Notes: generated from the letters alone by a model not told the origin. A DNA stretch of 64,000 nucleotides from Lepiota brunneoincarnata (GCA_023014365.1 JAEBUN010000001.1:3472001-3536000); one strand, 5' to 3'; positions 32,903 to 44,119 are shown, numbered from the stretch's first letter. Numbers and translations are program-made.

Positions 32903-33988
32903 CTACCTATCAGTGTCATCTCCAGAGAGCCCGGGCGACCCATTCACTTCTTCCATCAAATCCTGCACCTCCTCCTCTGAAGCGGGCCCGACACTCCCCT
33001 CCGAACCCTCCGTCTCCGAAAAATTTCCACTCGACCAATTTCCGTCCACCTGAGCCTCCCAACGCCGTAGTTGCTCGTAGCGGCCAGCAAGCGACCCCAT
33101 CTTGTCGACCTTTTCCCCCAACCGAGCGATGGACCGCTCAATTCGCACCTCCAGGGTGTAGATTTTCTTGACGGTCTCCTGGTGCCTTTCTTCGATGAGC
33201 CGTTTCAACTCTACAAGGTCCATCAATTGGCATCCATCATAATACAGGATTCCTTACTCACCTTCGAATTGCTGGCCCGACAAACCACCGGCCCCGCTCG
33301 GCTCCGTCTCCTCTTGACCCCCGCACCGTTTTTTCATTTTGCTGCACCGACGGCAACTCCTGGTGTTACTAAGAAACTATCAGTATGTAGTCCGGAAATC
33401 CTCCAAAATGACTTACCCGCCGGCCACCTCACATGGGGCCCCGTCTCGCTGGCACCTCCAGCAGGGATTCTCGCCCCCGAATACGTGCGCATGGCCCCGT
33501 CGCGGGGCCGCCCTCGCCTTTGCCTTCCCCTTACCCTTACCCCCTGAATCCCCGGAGTCCTCCTCCCCCTCTTCCTCCTCGTCCCTCGCCTCATCCCTAT
33601 CCGTATATTCGGAATCCGACTCCTCCGTATCTACTTGCATCGGGTCTTCCGACAGACGGCTCGACGAGGCCCCTGTGGTCGTTGCAACGAGTCGGGCCCG
33701 AATCGCCCGACGCTCTGCCTCGGCGGTTTCCTCTTGCTGCCTCCTGATCTCCTCCGCATATCGCTCCTTCGCGCGCTCTTCCGCTTGTCGCTGGCGCAGC
33801 TCTATGAGCCGCCGTCGCTCCTCCTCTTGGCGTTCTATTGCCAGCCGCCGCTCCTCCTCCTCTCGCCGTTCCTCTTCTTCTAGCCTCTCGATTTCGAGCC
33901 GCTCTCGTTCCTCTCACTCCGCCTTCTCTCTCAGTAATCGCGCCTTGCGCTCCGTAGCGGTCGGTTGACGGGATGGTTGTCTGCTCAT
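32903..33988 (-). CDS. Antisense spliced gene carried by element C: Zn2Cys6-like coiled-coil protein
   Basis: Three exons on the strand opposite gag-pol: 33988-33417, 33359-33262 and 33210-32903. The introns are 57 bp (GTAAGT...CCAG, 33360-33416) and 51 bp (GTGAGT...GTAG, 33211-33261). Exons total 978 nt, exactly 326 codons. Residues about 20-115 form a highly charged Glu/Arg coiled-coil. An acidic patch, then a Lys/Gly-rich stretch, lead to CWRCQRDGAPC (176-186) and CRRCSKMKKRC (193-203). That is CX2CX6C-X6-CX2CX6C, the spacing of fungal Zn2Cys6 clusters, which usually bind DNA. The first intron falls in the linker. A second coiled-coil (ELKRLIEERHQETVKKIYTL) and an acidic tail follow. There is one blemish, a TGA at 33914-33916 near residue 25, likely CGA originally. 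The genes at 56-61 kb share the module and intron place. Confidence 0.65.
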
Positions 33989-34109
33989 GGGGGTAGGAGG
34001 TCAAGTTGTGTCCTCTCAAATTCGAATCAGTTCACCTTTTTTTTATACCCTCGTGGAATTTTCCGGTGGGCCCCGGTCTAGACCGCCTTGGGCCTCGAGG
34101 CTCGGCCCT

Positions 34110-34120
34110 AAAGGGGGGGC
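34110..34120 (+). other. Element C polypurine tract
   Basis: AAAGGGGGGGC ends 2 nt before the 3' LTR, the expected primer for plus-strand synthesis. Confidence 0.6.
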
Positions 34121-34122
34121 AC

Positions 34123-34785
34123 TGTCATATCCACACCAAACCTAGAGCTTAACCATTAGGCTTTGGCTTCTCGACTCCACGTGTGCTCCACACGACAACC
34201 CTATGCCCTCCGACTCGGCCCCGACTGGCTCCGACCGCAACCCTTCGCCCCGATCACGCGACCTACCTCTACACGTGCCACGACCACCTGACCCTCGGTG
34301 CTCCCATTGTCCAGTTCTCCATTCTCCGTCCGTAATCAGAATATGTTACCAGTCTCCATACCCGTACCGGTCTCCATTCCATTCGAAATTATTCGTAATC
34401 CGCTTGTAACCATATGGGTCTCCGCTTCGCTCCGCACGTAGTCAGTACGAGTCATCATTCGTTGAGCTAGTAGTATATATACCGTAGGCACTTGGCTTGT
34501 ACTCCTCAGTCTGATAATCGAATCGAGCAGCGGACCAGCTCCCTGTTCCATATCCTCTCCTCTCTTCTGCCTCGCTCCGCTTCGGCTCCGACTTCCTGAA
34601 ATATGGACTAGGACAGTAGGAGGGCACAGCACATAAGCTGAGGCCGCAAGTCCAACCCCCCGCCCGACGTACTCCGCCTCGGTCCCGAAGTCTACGTACT
34701 GACTTCGCCCTGTCCCCCGGTTACCTTATACCAAGGATACCACCCCGACCCTCCGCTTCGGTCCCGACCCGCACCGGCTCTAACA
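34123..34785 (+). repeat. Element C 3' LTR
   Basis: 663 bp. Differs from the 5' LTR by about five C/T changes by eye, four of them CpG in the 5' copy and TpG here. TATA box and start region are conserved. Confidence 0.9.
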
Positions 34786-35267
34786 GTAGGAAAGAAAGAT
34801 GGAAAGCTATGTTCCTGTCAAGATTACAGGTACCTCAATGAACATACTGTCAAGAATGCATACAACCTTCCCCTCATCTCACACATTCTTGACAAACTCC
34901 AAGGATCATGATATTTTACCAAACTTGACGTACAAGCAGGATACAACAACATCCATATATGCAAAGGAGATGAATGGAAAGGAGCCTTCAGAACACCCCA
35001 AGGATTATTCGAACCTACAGTCATGTTTTTCGGAATGTGCAACTCCCCAGCAACCTTCCAAACCATGATGGACTCACTATTCCGAAAACTCATTGATAAT
35101 GGAGGAGTAATTGTTTACATGGACGACATCCTCATTCATGCAAAAATGAAACGAGAACTCCAACATCTTACAAGAGAAGTACTCAAGATACTTAAAGACA
35201 ACAATCTATACCTCAAAACCAAGAAATGCGAATTTGAACACCAACAACTCAAATATCTAGGAGTTAT

Positions 35268-35491
35268 TTGGGCCTGCCCTGAGTGAAAGGGATCATAAAG
35301 ACGCAAGTCAATATGATTGACTAGTACTAGGCTTTAAGCAAGTGCAAAATCACAGGAGGGTGTAATGGGAAACCATGTAACACCAAGGGTTTTTAGTGAG
35401 TATGCCTGACAGGGAGAACCTCACACTCTCGGGACCTAGTCCTAGAGGTTAGCTGGTAATCAGTTTTTGCCCTGACCGAAGGAAAAAAAAA
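35268..35491 (+). mobile_element. SINE-like retroposed insert with A-tail and 17-bp target duplication
   Basis: 224 bp inserted in element B's RT/RNase H region. The flanks AAATATCTAGGAGTTAT (35251-35267 and 35492-35508) are perfect direct repeats, and the insert ends in a run of A. Those are the marks of target-primed reverse transcription by LINE machinery. It has no reading frame of note. I did not recognise a tRNA, 5S, U-snRNA or SRP RNA parent, and no convincing Pol III A and B boxes were found. Confidence 0.65.
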
Positions 35492-36283
35492 AAATATCTA
35501 GGAGTTATCATCACTCCAGACTCAGTCTCAATGGACCCAGCAAAGCTCAAAGGCATTGCTGAATGGCCAACACCAACTACCCTGCATGATGTACGCAAAT
35601 TCATAGGATTTTGCAACTTCTACCAGAAGTTTATACATCAATATGCCACATGGGCCAAACCCCTCAACACCTTAATGTCCAAAACCAAGAAATTCGAGTG
35701 GACAGAAGAATGCCAAAATGCCTTCGATACCCTCAAGAGAAAATTTCAAAGCAAACTGGTACTGATGGTACCAGACCAAGACAAACCCTTTGAAATTGAG
35801 TGCAATGCATCACTATTTGCATCAGGAGTAGTTCTCCTTCAATGCAATAATAATGGAGTTAAACACCCAGTTGCATACTTCTCAAAAGGATTCTCACCAG
35901 CCAAACGCAACTATCATTGCTCTGAACAAGAACTCTTTGCCATAATCCGAGCACTCAAGGAATGGCACCACCACATAGAAGGATCATCTCACAAAACCAT
36001 TGTATGGTCAGATCATGATAACCTTCACCGCTGGAGAAAACCCAAGGATCTCAGCAGAAGACAAGCCCAATGGATTGCCTGCATGCAACGATTTGACATT
36101 GAAATCTGGCACATCCCTGGAAAGAAAAATGGACCAGCAGATGCTCTCTCAAGATGACCTAACCATGAACCCAAGATAAAAGACAACAAACAGATTGTTG
36201 CACTACCCAATAAATTCTTCACCCCTGAGCAACCACAACACATCCGTATTATCAATGAAACCACCAAGCATGAAATAAAGGAG

Positions 36284-37780
36284 TTGTGGAAGAAGAAGAA
36301 ACAAACCAACATCGCCCAAGAAGATGACTCAGGACACCCATGTGTTCATGGAAAGCTATTTATACCTCAAGATCTACATCTCAGACACCGCCTACTGCAA
36401 AGAGTACATGGCTCACCAACTGCAGGACACCCTGGAATCACAGAAACTACCAGAAAACTCCAGGAGTACACCTATTGGCCTGGGATGCGATCATTTGTCA
36501 AGAACTATGTCCAAGGATGTGGTGCTTGCCAACAATACAAGATCAATTGCCACCCCCTGAAACCACCGCTTCAACCTATCCCTGGACCCCATTCTACCTG
36601 TCCTTTCTCAAATATCTCAATGGATCTTATCACAGACCTACCCCCTGGACAGACCCCATGATTCTATACTGGTTGTGGTCGACCAGCTTACAAAGGGGAT
36701 AATTCTAGAACCTACTGTGAAAACTGCCAATGCAGACAAGATTGCCGAAAATTCTTATCAAACAGCTATTCTCTAGATTTGGCCTTCCTGAAAAGGTTCT
36801 CAGTGATCAGTGACCCCAGATTCGCCGCCAAATCCATGAAAGAATTCAATAAACAACTTGGAATTGAACAAGCACTCTCTACCGCCTACCACCCACAGAC
36901 AGACAGACAAACAGAGCAATTCAACCAGGAAATAGAACTATACCTTGACATCTATTGCTTATCAAACCCAAACAAATGGCTAAAGGCACTCCCACTCCTA
37001 GAATATGTTCACAACTCGAAAACACATGCCAAACGCCAACATACCCCATTTGAACTCCTCTATGGATCAACCCCCAAAGGATTTCCAACCTCTGAGGAGC
37101 CAACAAACATTCCAGCAATAGGAGAGAAGTTTAAATATCTCACCAAGATATGCCAAGAAGCTCAAGCTGCGCATGAACAAGCCAGACTAAAAATGGCTGC
37201 AAGATATAACTGGCCAGACGTCAATCTAAAAGTTGGACAAAAGGTTTGGCTAGACAACTGCAACCTCCCAATTCAGTACACCTCAAAGAAACTGGCCCAA
37301 CGCTGAGAAGGTCCCTTCACCATAACAAGAAAACTCAGACCTGCTACTTATGAACTAAAATTACCCATCAAATGGAAGATCCACTAAGAGTTTCATGCAA
37401 GCCTCCTAATGCCTGCAGAAGAGAACAACACACATGGGGAATACAACACAGCCCCGCCTCCTGACCTTGTCAATGGAGAAAAAGAATATGAGGTCAAGTC
37501 AATACTGCACCACAGAAAATTCTGGAACAAGTATCAATTCCTAGTCAGATGGAAAGGATACCTTCCCACCAAGGACTCCTGGGAGCCAGAAGCAAACCTG
37601 GAGAATGCCAAGGAAATCATTGAAGAATATAAAAGGGCCCACAAACTAAACAACCCCACCAATGACCCAACCACCCAACACTTGAGCAACCACTCCAGAC
37701 CTCCCAGAGCCAGACAACGATGGATGCCTTCTCATCCAGGAAAGAATCATATCCCTGGCAAACCACGTCACAGGAAATAG
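36284..37780 (+). pseudogene. Element B integrase and chromodomain
   Basis: Integrase zinc domain: HGSPTAGHPGITETTRKL...CGACQQYK. Catalytic D (ISMDLITDLPP), D (VISDPRFAA) and E (QTEQFNQEIE) are all present but spread over frames because of frameshifts near 36660 and 36780. A TGA at 37304 and a TAA at about 37385 interrupt the C-terminal domain. The chromodomain (EYEVKSILHHRKF, FLVRWKGYLPTKDSWEP) is in the 37409-37780 frame. No functional enzyme is expected. Confidence 0.7.
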
Positions 37781-38924
37781 CCAACCTGGCCCTGCCACTG
37801 ATACCATTGACAACCAACCAGACAGGACCAACAGTCCTTATATCATCCTAGCATACCTTCCTTCCCTCCAATCAACCCAAAATATGATCCATCCTTTTAT
37901 ATGAAGTTCCCTTTCATATAACCAGAACCCGTCTTAAATGCAGTCCAGCAATGGTATCCCTGGTCGACACCTGCTGGAAGACATTTACTGCTCTTCTGTA
38001 TCACAAGCGCCTCATCTACAACTGAACAACAGAATTCCAAGAACTATGCACCACTATTCTTTCTAGCGCAACAGAGGGACAGGACTGTGCTACCATTTCT
38101 GCCATATTATCAACCACTCTCACTGAATTCCCAGTTCAAGAGTCCGATCCCAAGCCCGAGCAATGGAAGCGGAAGTCAGGACCACCCTGTCCCACCTATC
38201 AGGACTGCCACCCAATCTTCCAACCCTCCCATGGTGGATACAAATAACCAACCACCAAGTGCTATACAAGTTATATCTGCTTCTAATGACACCCCCACTG
38301 GGACTACCACCAATCACTTATCCAACACCAGAACTTGCTGCAATTGCTGCTGTTGATTTGGCCATATCAAGGCAGGATGCCCACAGCTACCAATGTCAAT
38401 TTTGTCAAAAGATTGCCCCCAGCCATTACGAGAAGCACTGCGAAAGAAAGCCCTTACCAGCATCAACCTGCAAGTATGGTACCTGGCTTGTATCGCCTGC
38501 CCACAAGGAATACCAAGCAGAGCTCGATCCCTCACATGTGAAACCACAAACAACAATATTTGACACATTATTGCAAACACTGAGCAGCAGCCCTGCCTCA
38601 GCCAGACCCCTCCGCACCCAAATTCAAGGTGCCCCCATCATCATTCCAGCCACCAATGCCACTACCACATCTACTGGCAGAAGCCACTGACTTTCTGAAT
38701 CGGTCCTTCAATGCACCCATCACCACTCACTCCAGAGAACCCCTTGTCATTGACCTCATCCAAGACCCGCTATCCTCAGACCACCAAGTTATCAAAGCAA
38801 CTCTCCAGAACCCGACCCCTACTACAACTGGGACCCCATCACCGAATCAAACATCACAGGAGAGCCTGTTGGATTCTACTGAGGATATGTCTGATGAGGA
38901 CATCAGACCTTATGAAGGGGATAA
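37781..38924 (+). pseudogene. Element B ORF3 remnant with zinc-knuckle motifs
   Basis: Between the chromodomain stop and the 3' LTR, frames in different phases carry a first knuckle (CX2CX4HX4C around 38335-38380, with a TGA inside) and a second one, CQFCQKIAPSHYEKHC (CX2CX6HX4C). The second matches element A's second knuckle at CxxCxxxAPxHYxxxC. Near the end, PLVIDLIQDPLSS parallels element A's RYIDLTHDNYY. The last codons run into the LTR. Decayed by frameshifts and stops. Confidence 0.5.
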
Positions 38925-39634
38925 TGTTATGAACAGTCCAGATTGAGAGGAACAAGAACAATTATTCAACTTTACAAGATGGGTACAGGAGACCACAGAC
39001 CAGTTGCAAGCCCAGGAATATGAAGACGGAGAAGGGGAATATTACAATGCCATGCAGGACTTGGCAAGAGAAGCAGGAATGGAGATAACTCTGGAGGATA
39101 TTCTGGAATACCCCAAGGACAAAGAAGATAGCCATGGATCAACCAATCCAACCTCTGATACAGATGGAAGCACCAAGAGAATGGAGAGCGAGAATGGAGG
39201 AGAATCCATGGAGATAGAATCAGGAGAAGGAAACTATGAGTCAGAGGAAAGCGATGGAACATTGCACAGCAGTGGAATGGAGAACAAGGACACTGACTCA
39301 TTGTAATGTATAAATAATAGTAGAATGCCATCAGCTAGGATGTGCATCATGGTCAAGACTGCGCAGGACAAGTAGAATAGCCCAATAACCTATAATGAGT
39401 ATATAGTATCTCATAGGTATATAAGGCCTGTACAAGTAGAGATTAAAGCCTCAAGCTTTAATCTTGTTAACAGCGGTCATTAACCCTCTCTGCCTTAACT
39501 TGGCGTGTTCTCTCATTATTCCATTGAGCATGATCCACTAAGCTCTGCAAGGCCAACCATCTCGGACACCTTGTAGAGTGATTGAAGGCCATCTCCAGTT
39601 ATCCTCGGATACAGAAGGAGCATGGATCATAACA
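38925..39634 (+). repeat. Element B 3' LTR
   Basis: 710 bp, about 96% identical to the 5' LTR by eye. Differences are mostly transitions. Confidence 0.8.
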
Positions 39635-40384
39635 TCACATGTGAGTTAAAGCACTGGGGTGGGTGTCCACCATCAACAATGTCACCATGACTTCACCTGA
39701 AATCAGACCCATATTCATACCTCCAAAGTGAGCAAGAATATTTGGAAGATATAGAATGTCAACTCCAACATTCTCCTCACCATGGAAGACCTGACTGCAA
39801 GCTGGTAATTGAGGCTTGCTTGGAGATTGTTCGAGAGGCATGATCATTAGTGGCAGTCTCATCTGGAGGGTTTGAAGCAGTCAACTCAACATACATAAGT
39901 TGAACATGTGTAACATCTATAACACCAGTGAGTCTTATGGTTCTTGGAGGCAGGATTTGGTTATACTTAGATGACTTTCAGCCCATCATTTCAACCACCC
40001 TCTCAGCCAAAGCAGACCCAACCATTGCCATTATCTTCTTCATGGCCACTGTGCTACACCTTTTGGCGGCATGCTCCTGATCTGTGGCAAATTTTTGCCT
40101 ACAAATGGTGAAGCTTGCAATGAAAGCTTCATGCACTGACAAGGGTCAGATCAATGTAGTTGAGAGCATTCCATGCAATGTTCAAACTGTCTGCAAGATG
40201 CTTCCTCTCGATCCTGTTGTCACCACACATGCTGCCTGTCCCTCATGCCATTCACTCTATCTGCCAATCTCCCAAGATGGTATCAGTGTATATCCCTCTC
40301 AATGCACTTCCATCCATTTCCCTGAACAACTGACCTGTGATGCATGACTTTGCAAGCTGGGTGTCAAGGATGGAACCAGTATTA
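39635..40384 (+). pseudogene. Tnp2-like transposase, second segment
   Basis: From about 40000 one frame reads FFMATVLHLLAAC, a TGA, then ANFCLQMVKL, VQTVCKMLPLDPV and ACPSCHSLYLP, matching the region before the catalytic part in this family. The segment ends exactly at the Tc1 insertion TA (40383-40384). The first 350 bp after element B are poorly readable and carry many stops. A second in-frame TGA precedes LCKLGVKDG. Confidence 0.5.
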
Positions 40385-40628
40385 CAGTGACCCACAAAAC
40401 CATTCCAATGTTTTGTACTTTTGACTTAAAGTAGTAATAGCTCAGTAAATAAAATAGCCATATTTGTGAATATATTTACAAACATAGCCAAATATGTCAT
40501 ATCCGACTCTGCAAAGTTGCGTTATGTAATACTTCCAAATTAGGCAATTATGAATTTTGTAATCATTTTAAGTCATTGGAACAGTTTTGTCAATGACATT
40601 TTATACTAGGCTATCCTATTATTTCTAG

Positions 40629-41643
40629 TACTTAGAGTAGCCCCCCCTGGCTTTGAGTACAGCTGCTACTCTTCTAGGCATACTTTCAATTAACTTCTGA
40701 CACTCAGAAGCTGGAATAGCATTCCACTCCTTTTCTACCCTCTGCCTACAACTCCTCCATACCCTTGGGAGGAGATTCATACTCTCCAAACTTTCTCTTC
40801 ACATATTCCCATAAGTGTTCAATGGGATTGAGGTCAGGTGACTGTGCTGGCCAGGTTAGGAGCCTAAAATGATGTTTTTGAAACCATTCTTTGGCCAGTG
40901 TACTCTTGTGTTTGGGGTCATTATCTTGCTGGAAGATAATATCTCGGGGTTTAAGCTTGTACCACCAGAGACTCTTCTTCAAATCTTCCTCCAAAATTTG
41001 CACAAACAACTCTGCATCCATCCTTCCATCAATCCTCACTGCATAGCCTGGGCCATCCCACAGCATACAGCCCCAAACTATCACTGATCCTCCTCCATAC
41101 TTCAGAGTTCCCTTGACCAATCTTTCACTAAGCCCCTCTCCCTTCTTTTTCCATCCCCACTTCCTCCCATCTGACCCCAAACAATTAATTTTGGTCTCAT
41201 CAGACCATACAACCAGCTTCCAGTCCTCCACAGTCCAATGCTGGTGTGTCAGAGCAAAATCCAGCCTAGCCCTCCTATGCTTGTCAGAGAGTAAAGGCTT
41301 TTTTTGCTTGACTACAGCCTTCATTCCTGCCTGTTTGAGATGCCTTGCTACAGTCTGTGAAGAGACTGATGTCCCAATGATGGGAGCAAGATATTTGGCT
41401 ATATCTACAGCAGTTTCAGCCTTGCCAGCAGAGATAAGATGGATAGCATGCCGAATATTAGTGGTAGAGAGTTTTGAAGGATGTCCTCCAAGTGATTTAG
41501 TAAGGCTGGAAGCAATTTTTAGAGGCTAGCCTGGATATGGTACTGCACCCAACACCAGTAATTGCCTCAATTTTATTATAGGAATGATGAGAATTTAGCA
41601 AAGAGAGGATGGTTTGCTTTAGAGTAGAAGATAATGGCTTCAT
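40629..41643 (-). pseudogene. Tc1-a transposase, two frameshifts
   Basis: Start ATG at 41643 (MKPLSSTLKQTILSLLNS), with a helix-turn-helix start (SYNKIEAITGVGCSTISRL). A frame change near 41520 precedes SAGKAETAVDIAKYL-like residues. The catalytic half (41324-40746) is open: D in VVWSDETKINCLGS, D in FQQDNDPKHKS and E in LNPIEHLWEYVK, with 34 residues between the last two (DD34E). After EEL the frame changes again, and WNAIPASECQKLIESMPRRV with a KARGGYSKY-like end closes the protein at about 40629. The DDE nuclease would cut at TA sites. The frameshifts make this copy dead. Confidence 0.75.
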
Positions 41644-41943
41644 GGTAGGTAGGGGGGTTGAGAATGATGGGACATGGCTGTCAGCACATCTATTTATATG
41701 TCAAAGACGCATGGTCACATGATCTTGTTGATTGACAATCAACAGAGTCATGTGATTGCTTGGATTAGTATTAAAAATTACCATTGACAAAACCATTCCA
41801 ATGACTTAAAATGCTTACAAAATTCATAATTGCCTCATTTAGAAGTATTACATAGCGCGACTTTGCAGGGTCAGATATGACATATTTGGCTATGTTTATA
41901 AATATATTCACAAATTTAGCTATTTTATTTACTGAGCTATTAC

Positions 41944-42647
41944 TGTTATGAATAGTCCGGATTGAGAGGAAACAGGAACAACTATTCAACTTTACAAGAT
42001 GGGTACAAGAGACCACAGACCAGTTACAAGCACAGGAGTATGAAGACAAAGAAGGGGAATATTATAACGCCATACAGGACCTGGCAAGAGAAGCAGGGAA
42101 TGGAGATAACTCTGGAGGATATTCTGGAATACCCTGAGGACAAAGAGGACAGCCATGGATCAACCGATCCAACCTCCAATGTAGATGGAAGTACCAAGAG
42201 AGTGGAGAGCAAGAATGGAGGAGACTCCATGGAGATAGAACTGGGAGAAGGAGATTATGAGTCAGAGGAAAGCAATGGAACATCGCACAGCAGTAAGAAT
42301 GAGGATACTGACTCATTGTAATATAAATAACAGTAGGATGCCATCAGCTAGGATGTGCATCATGGTCAAGACTGCGGACAACCAGTAGAACAGCCCAACT
42401 ACCTATAATGAGTATATAGTGTCTCATAGGTATATAAGGCCTGTACAAGTAGAGATTAAAGCCCTAAGCTTTAATCTTGTTAACAGCGGTTGTTAACCCT
42501 CTCTGCCTTAACTTGGCGTGTTCCCTCATAATCTCATTGAGCGCAATCCACTAAGCTCTACAAGGCCAACCATCTTGGACACCTTGCAGAGTGATTGAAG
42601 GCCGTCTCCAGTTATCCTTGGATACAGAAGGAGCACGGATCATAACA
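41944..42647 (+). repeat. Solo LTR of family B inside Tc1-a
   Basis: 704 bp with perfect target duplications ATTAC (41939-41943 and 42648-42652). TATATAAG and the AAGCTTTAATCT start region are conserved. It sits in the right arm of the Tc1 terminal repeat. Confidence 0.85.
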
Positions 42648-42701
42648 ATTACTACTTTAAGTCAAAAGTAAAAAACATTGGAACGGTTTTGTGGGTCACT
42701 G

Positions 42702-44119
42702 TAGGGTTCCAATACGTCCATATGCAATGCAGTGCTTCACTGCATTCCTGGGAGAGTTATATTCCCGCCCCAGGATTGAAGCTGCCATTCATTTCGACAA
42801 ACCAGGGATTATGGGAGGATTCCATTGTACAGGACATCAACCAGAGTCAAGCAGTTAGAGAGTTTCAGGACTTGGAGGGCAATATTTTTGTTGATTCAAA
42901 GGATGAGATCAGGACCATTTGGAGCCTCAGCTATGATGGTTTCAACCCTCTTCATAACAAGGCTGTGGGTAAATCAATATCTTCTGGAGTTCTCACAATG
43001 ATCTGCCTAAGCCTCCTGCTGGAACTTTGTCACAAACCAGAGAATATCTACCTTGTCAGTATCATTCCTTGGTCCCAAGCAACCCACCGCTGATGGCCTG
43101 AACCCATACCTTGTGCCTCTGATTGACACTCTCACAACTTGCTTCTGTGAAGGCACATGGTTCACTAAGACTTACAAGTGTCCAGCCAGCCAAAGATTGC
43201 GAGAAGCTGTGATCCTTAGTGTCAATGACCTGCCTAGTTCCCACAAAATTACTGGATGTGCTGGTCACTCTGCAACTCACTTTTGTTCTTTGTGCTATCT
43301 GCTGAAGGACTGATATAAACAACATTGATTGCACCACTGATGCCTAGAAGCCCTATTACAATTGAAGAGTATTGCAAGGCTGCGAAGTCTTGGTGTGATA
43401 CCCCTAGCAAATTCTGCCATGTAAAGCTCTACAAGAAGAATGGTATTCGTTGGTCCAAATTTCTTCACTTGCTGTATTAGGACCCTGTTTGATATGTTAT
43501 TATTGATGGTATGCACAACCTATTTCTTGGCCTCATAAGGCACCACTTCCAGGTCATCATTGGCATGCATTGGGAAGACAAGGCCTCTGAAGACGATGAG
43601 TTTCCACTCATCTCTGCCTCAGGAAAAGGACCTACAGAAGGGCCACCAACTTCTCATGCAAATCTGAGTATTGCAAAGCTCTGCTGCCTTTCCATTGCTG
43701 TGCTGTGGGTGTTGTGCAAGGACCATCATGTACTCAATCAAGTACCTTAGTTGCTGGCCAAAAAAGATGGACTATATTTCAACATTACTTGTAAGCATAA
43801 TATCTGTCATGCCCTTTTATTGTCTAATGCAGACCCAGGCCCCTGGAAGTAAAGAGTCATCACCCACTGTAACTCCAGAATCTCACATAATCAACAGGGA
43901 CCTTCGCACAAATATCTCCTGATGAGGAAATTGATATGCTGGATACCCCAGCCCCTCTCCTGAATATGCCAGGGCTCCAGCAAATTCACAGTGATATACA
44001 ATCCACAAGCCGACCCACCTGGAAGACAAGTCCACCATGTAAATTTGGCACCCCTGTGCAAGGGAAGCTGAAAGCTGATGAATGGAGAGCATCTGTTGAG
44101 TTTCAACCTCCTGGTGTCA
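42702..44119 (+). pseudogene. Tnp2-like transposase, central segment
   Basis: It begins at the right-hand TA of the Tc1 element and continues the same frame (RVPIRPYAMQC, SRPRIEAAI). After one frame change come AVREFQDLEGNIF, LSYDGFNPLHNKAVGKSIS, MICLSLLLELCHKPENIYLV, LVPLIDTL, LPSSHKITGCAGHSATHFCS, MHNLFLGLIRHHFQVIIGMH and GKLKADEWR. These blocks lie in the order expected for the catalytic core of Tnp2 transposases. There are several frame changes. The segment ends at the TSD TGTCA of a solo C LTR. Confidence 0.65.

Larger units (their letters stand above)
26917..34785 (+). mobile_element. Ty3/gypsy element C, complete and apparently intact, with an antisense gene
   Basis: 7869 bp with 663-bp LTRs and perfect target duplications GTAGG (26912-26916 and 34786-34790), inserted in element B's RT. 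The order is LTR, self-priming site, gag, frameshift signal, pol, antisense spliced gene, polypurine tract, LTR. By eye the LTRs differ at about five positions, all C/T. Gag and pol are open throughout. The DNA is strikingly CpG-rich compared with its surroundings. This is the only element in the window that could still be autonomous. Confidence 0.9.
26048..36157 (+). pseudogene. Element B protease, RT and RNase H, split by element C and a SINE-like insert
   Basis: The protease region reads ALLNSGAAGNFID, so the catalytic Asp of the usual DSGA is Asn here. LILGFPWL follows. TGA codons lie at DRPIKVRN-like positions. RT begins at about 26760 (PWDHKIKL context, [20 protein letters not shown]) and is cut at 26916 by element C (TSD GTAGG). 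It resumes at 34791 ([17 protein letters not shown] in one frame, [25 protein letters not shown] with YMDD). It is cut again at 35268-35491 and resumes with [14 protein letters not shown], RNase H FEIECNASLFASGVVL and HIPGKKNGPADALSR, ending at a TGA at 36155. A one-base insertion in the CCTTTTCTTC run precedes the element C break. Confidence 0.7.
23269..39634 (+). mobile_element. Ty3/gypsy element B, full length but decayed, hosting element C
   Basis: It has 710-bp LTRs at both ends (TGTTATGAACAG...CATAACA). The order is gag, protease, RT, RNase H, integrase, chromodomain, ORF3. Flanking 5-mers are TCAAG and TCACA (3 of 5 identical), so the target duplication is mutated or the ends are recombinant. 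The LTRs differ at roughly 30 positions by eye (about 96% identity). Without element C and the SINE-like insert it would be about 8.3 kb, like element A, whose proteins it resembles. Confidence 0.8.
40385..42701 (-). mobile_element. Tc1-family DNA transposon (Tc1-a), hosting a solo B LTR
   Basis: It begins CAGTGACCCACAAAACC and ends in the inverse, with TA on both sides (40383-40384 and 42702-42703). Terminal inverted repeats are about 215 bp. The length is about 1608 bp without the solo LTR and its duplication, close to the second element at 61845. Inserted in the Tnp2-like gene, which reads on in frame across the TA. Confidence 0.8.

Noticed and set aside
33339..33968. Long Ser/Arg-rich plus-strand frame over the antisense gene of element C
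   Set aside because: It is the complement of the Glu/Arg coiled-coil and carries no motif, whereas the minus strand has splice sites and the cysteine module.
35268..35491. Assignment of the SINE-like insert to tRNA, 5S, U-snRNA or SRP RNA
   Set aside because: No diagnostic boxes or sequence of those RNAs could be recognised on either strand.
23264..39639. Perfect 5-bp target duplication for element B
   Set aside because: The flanks are TCAAG and TCACA, only 3 of 5 equal. Reported as uncertain rather than claimed.
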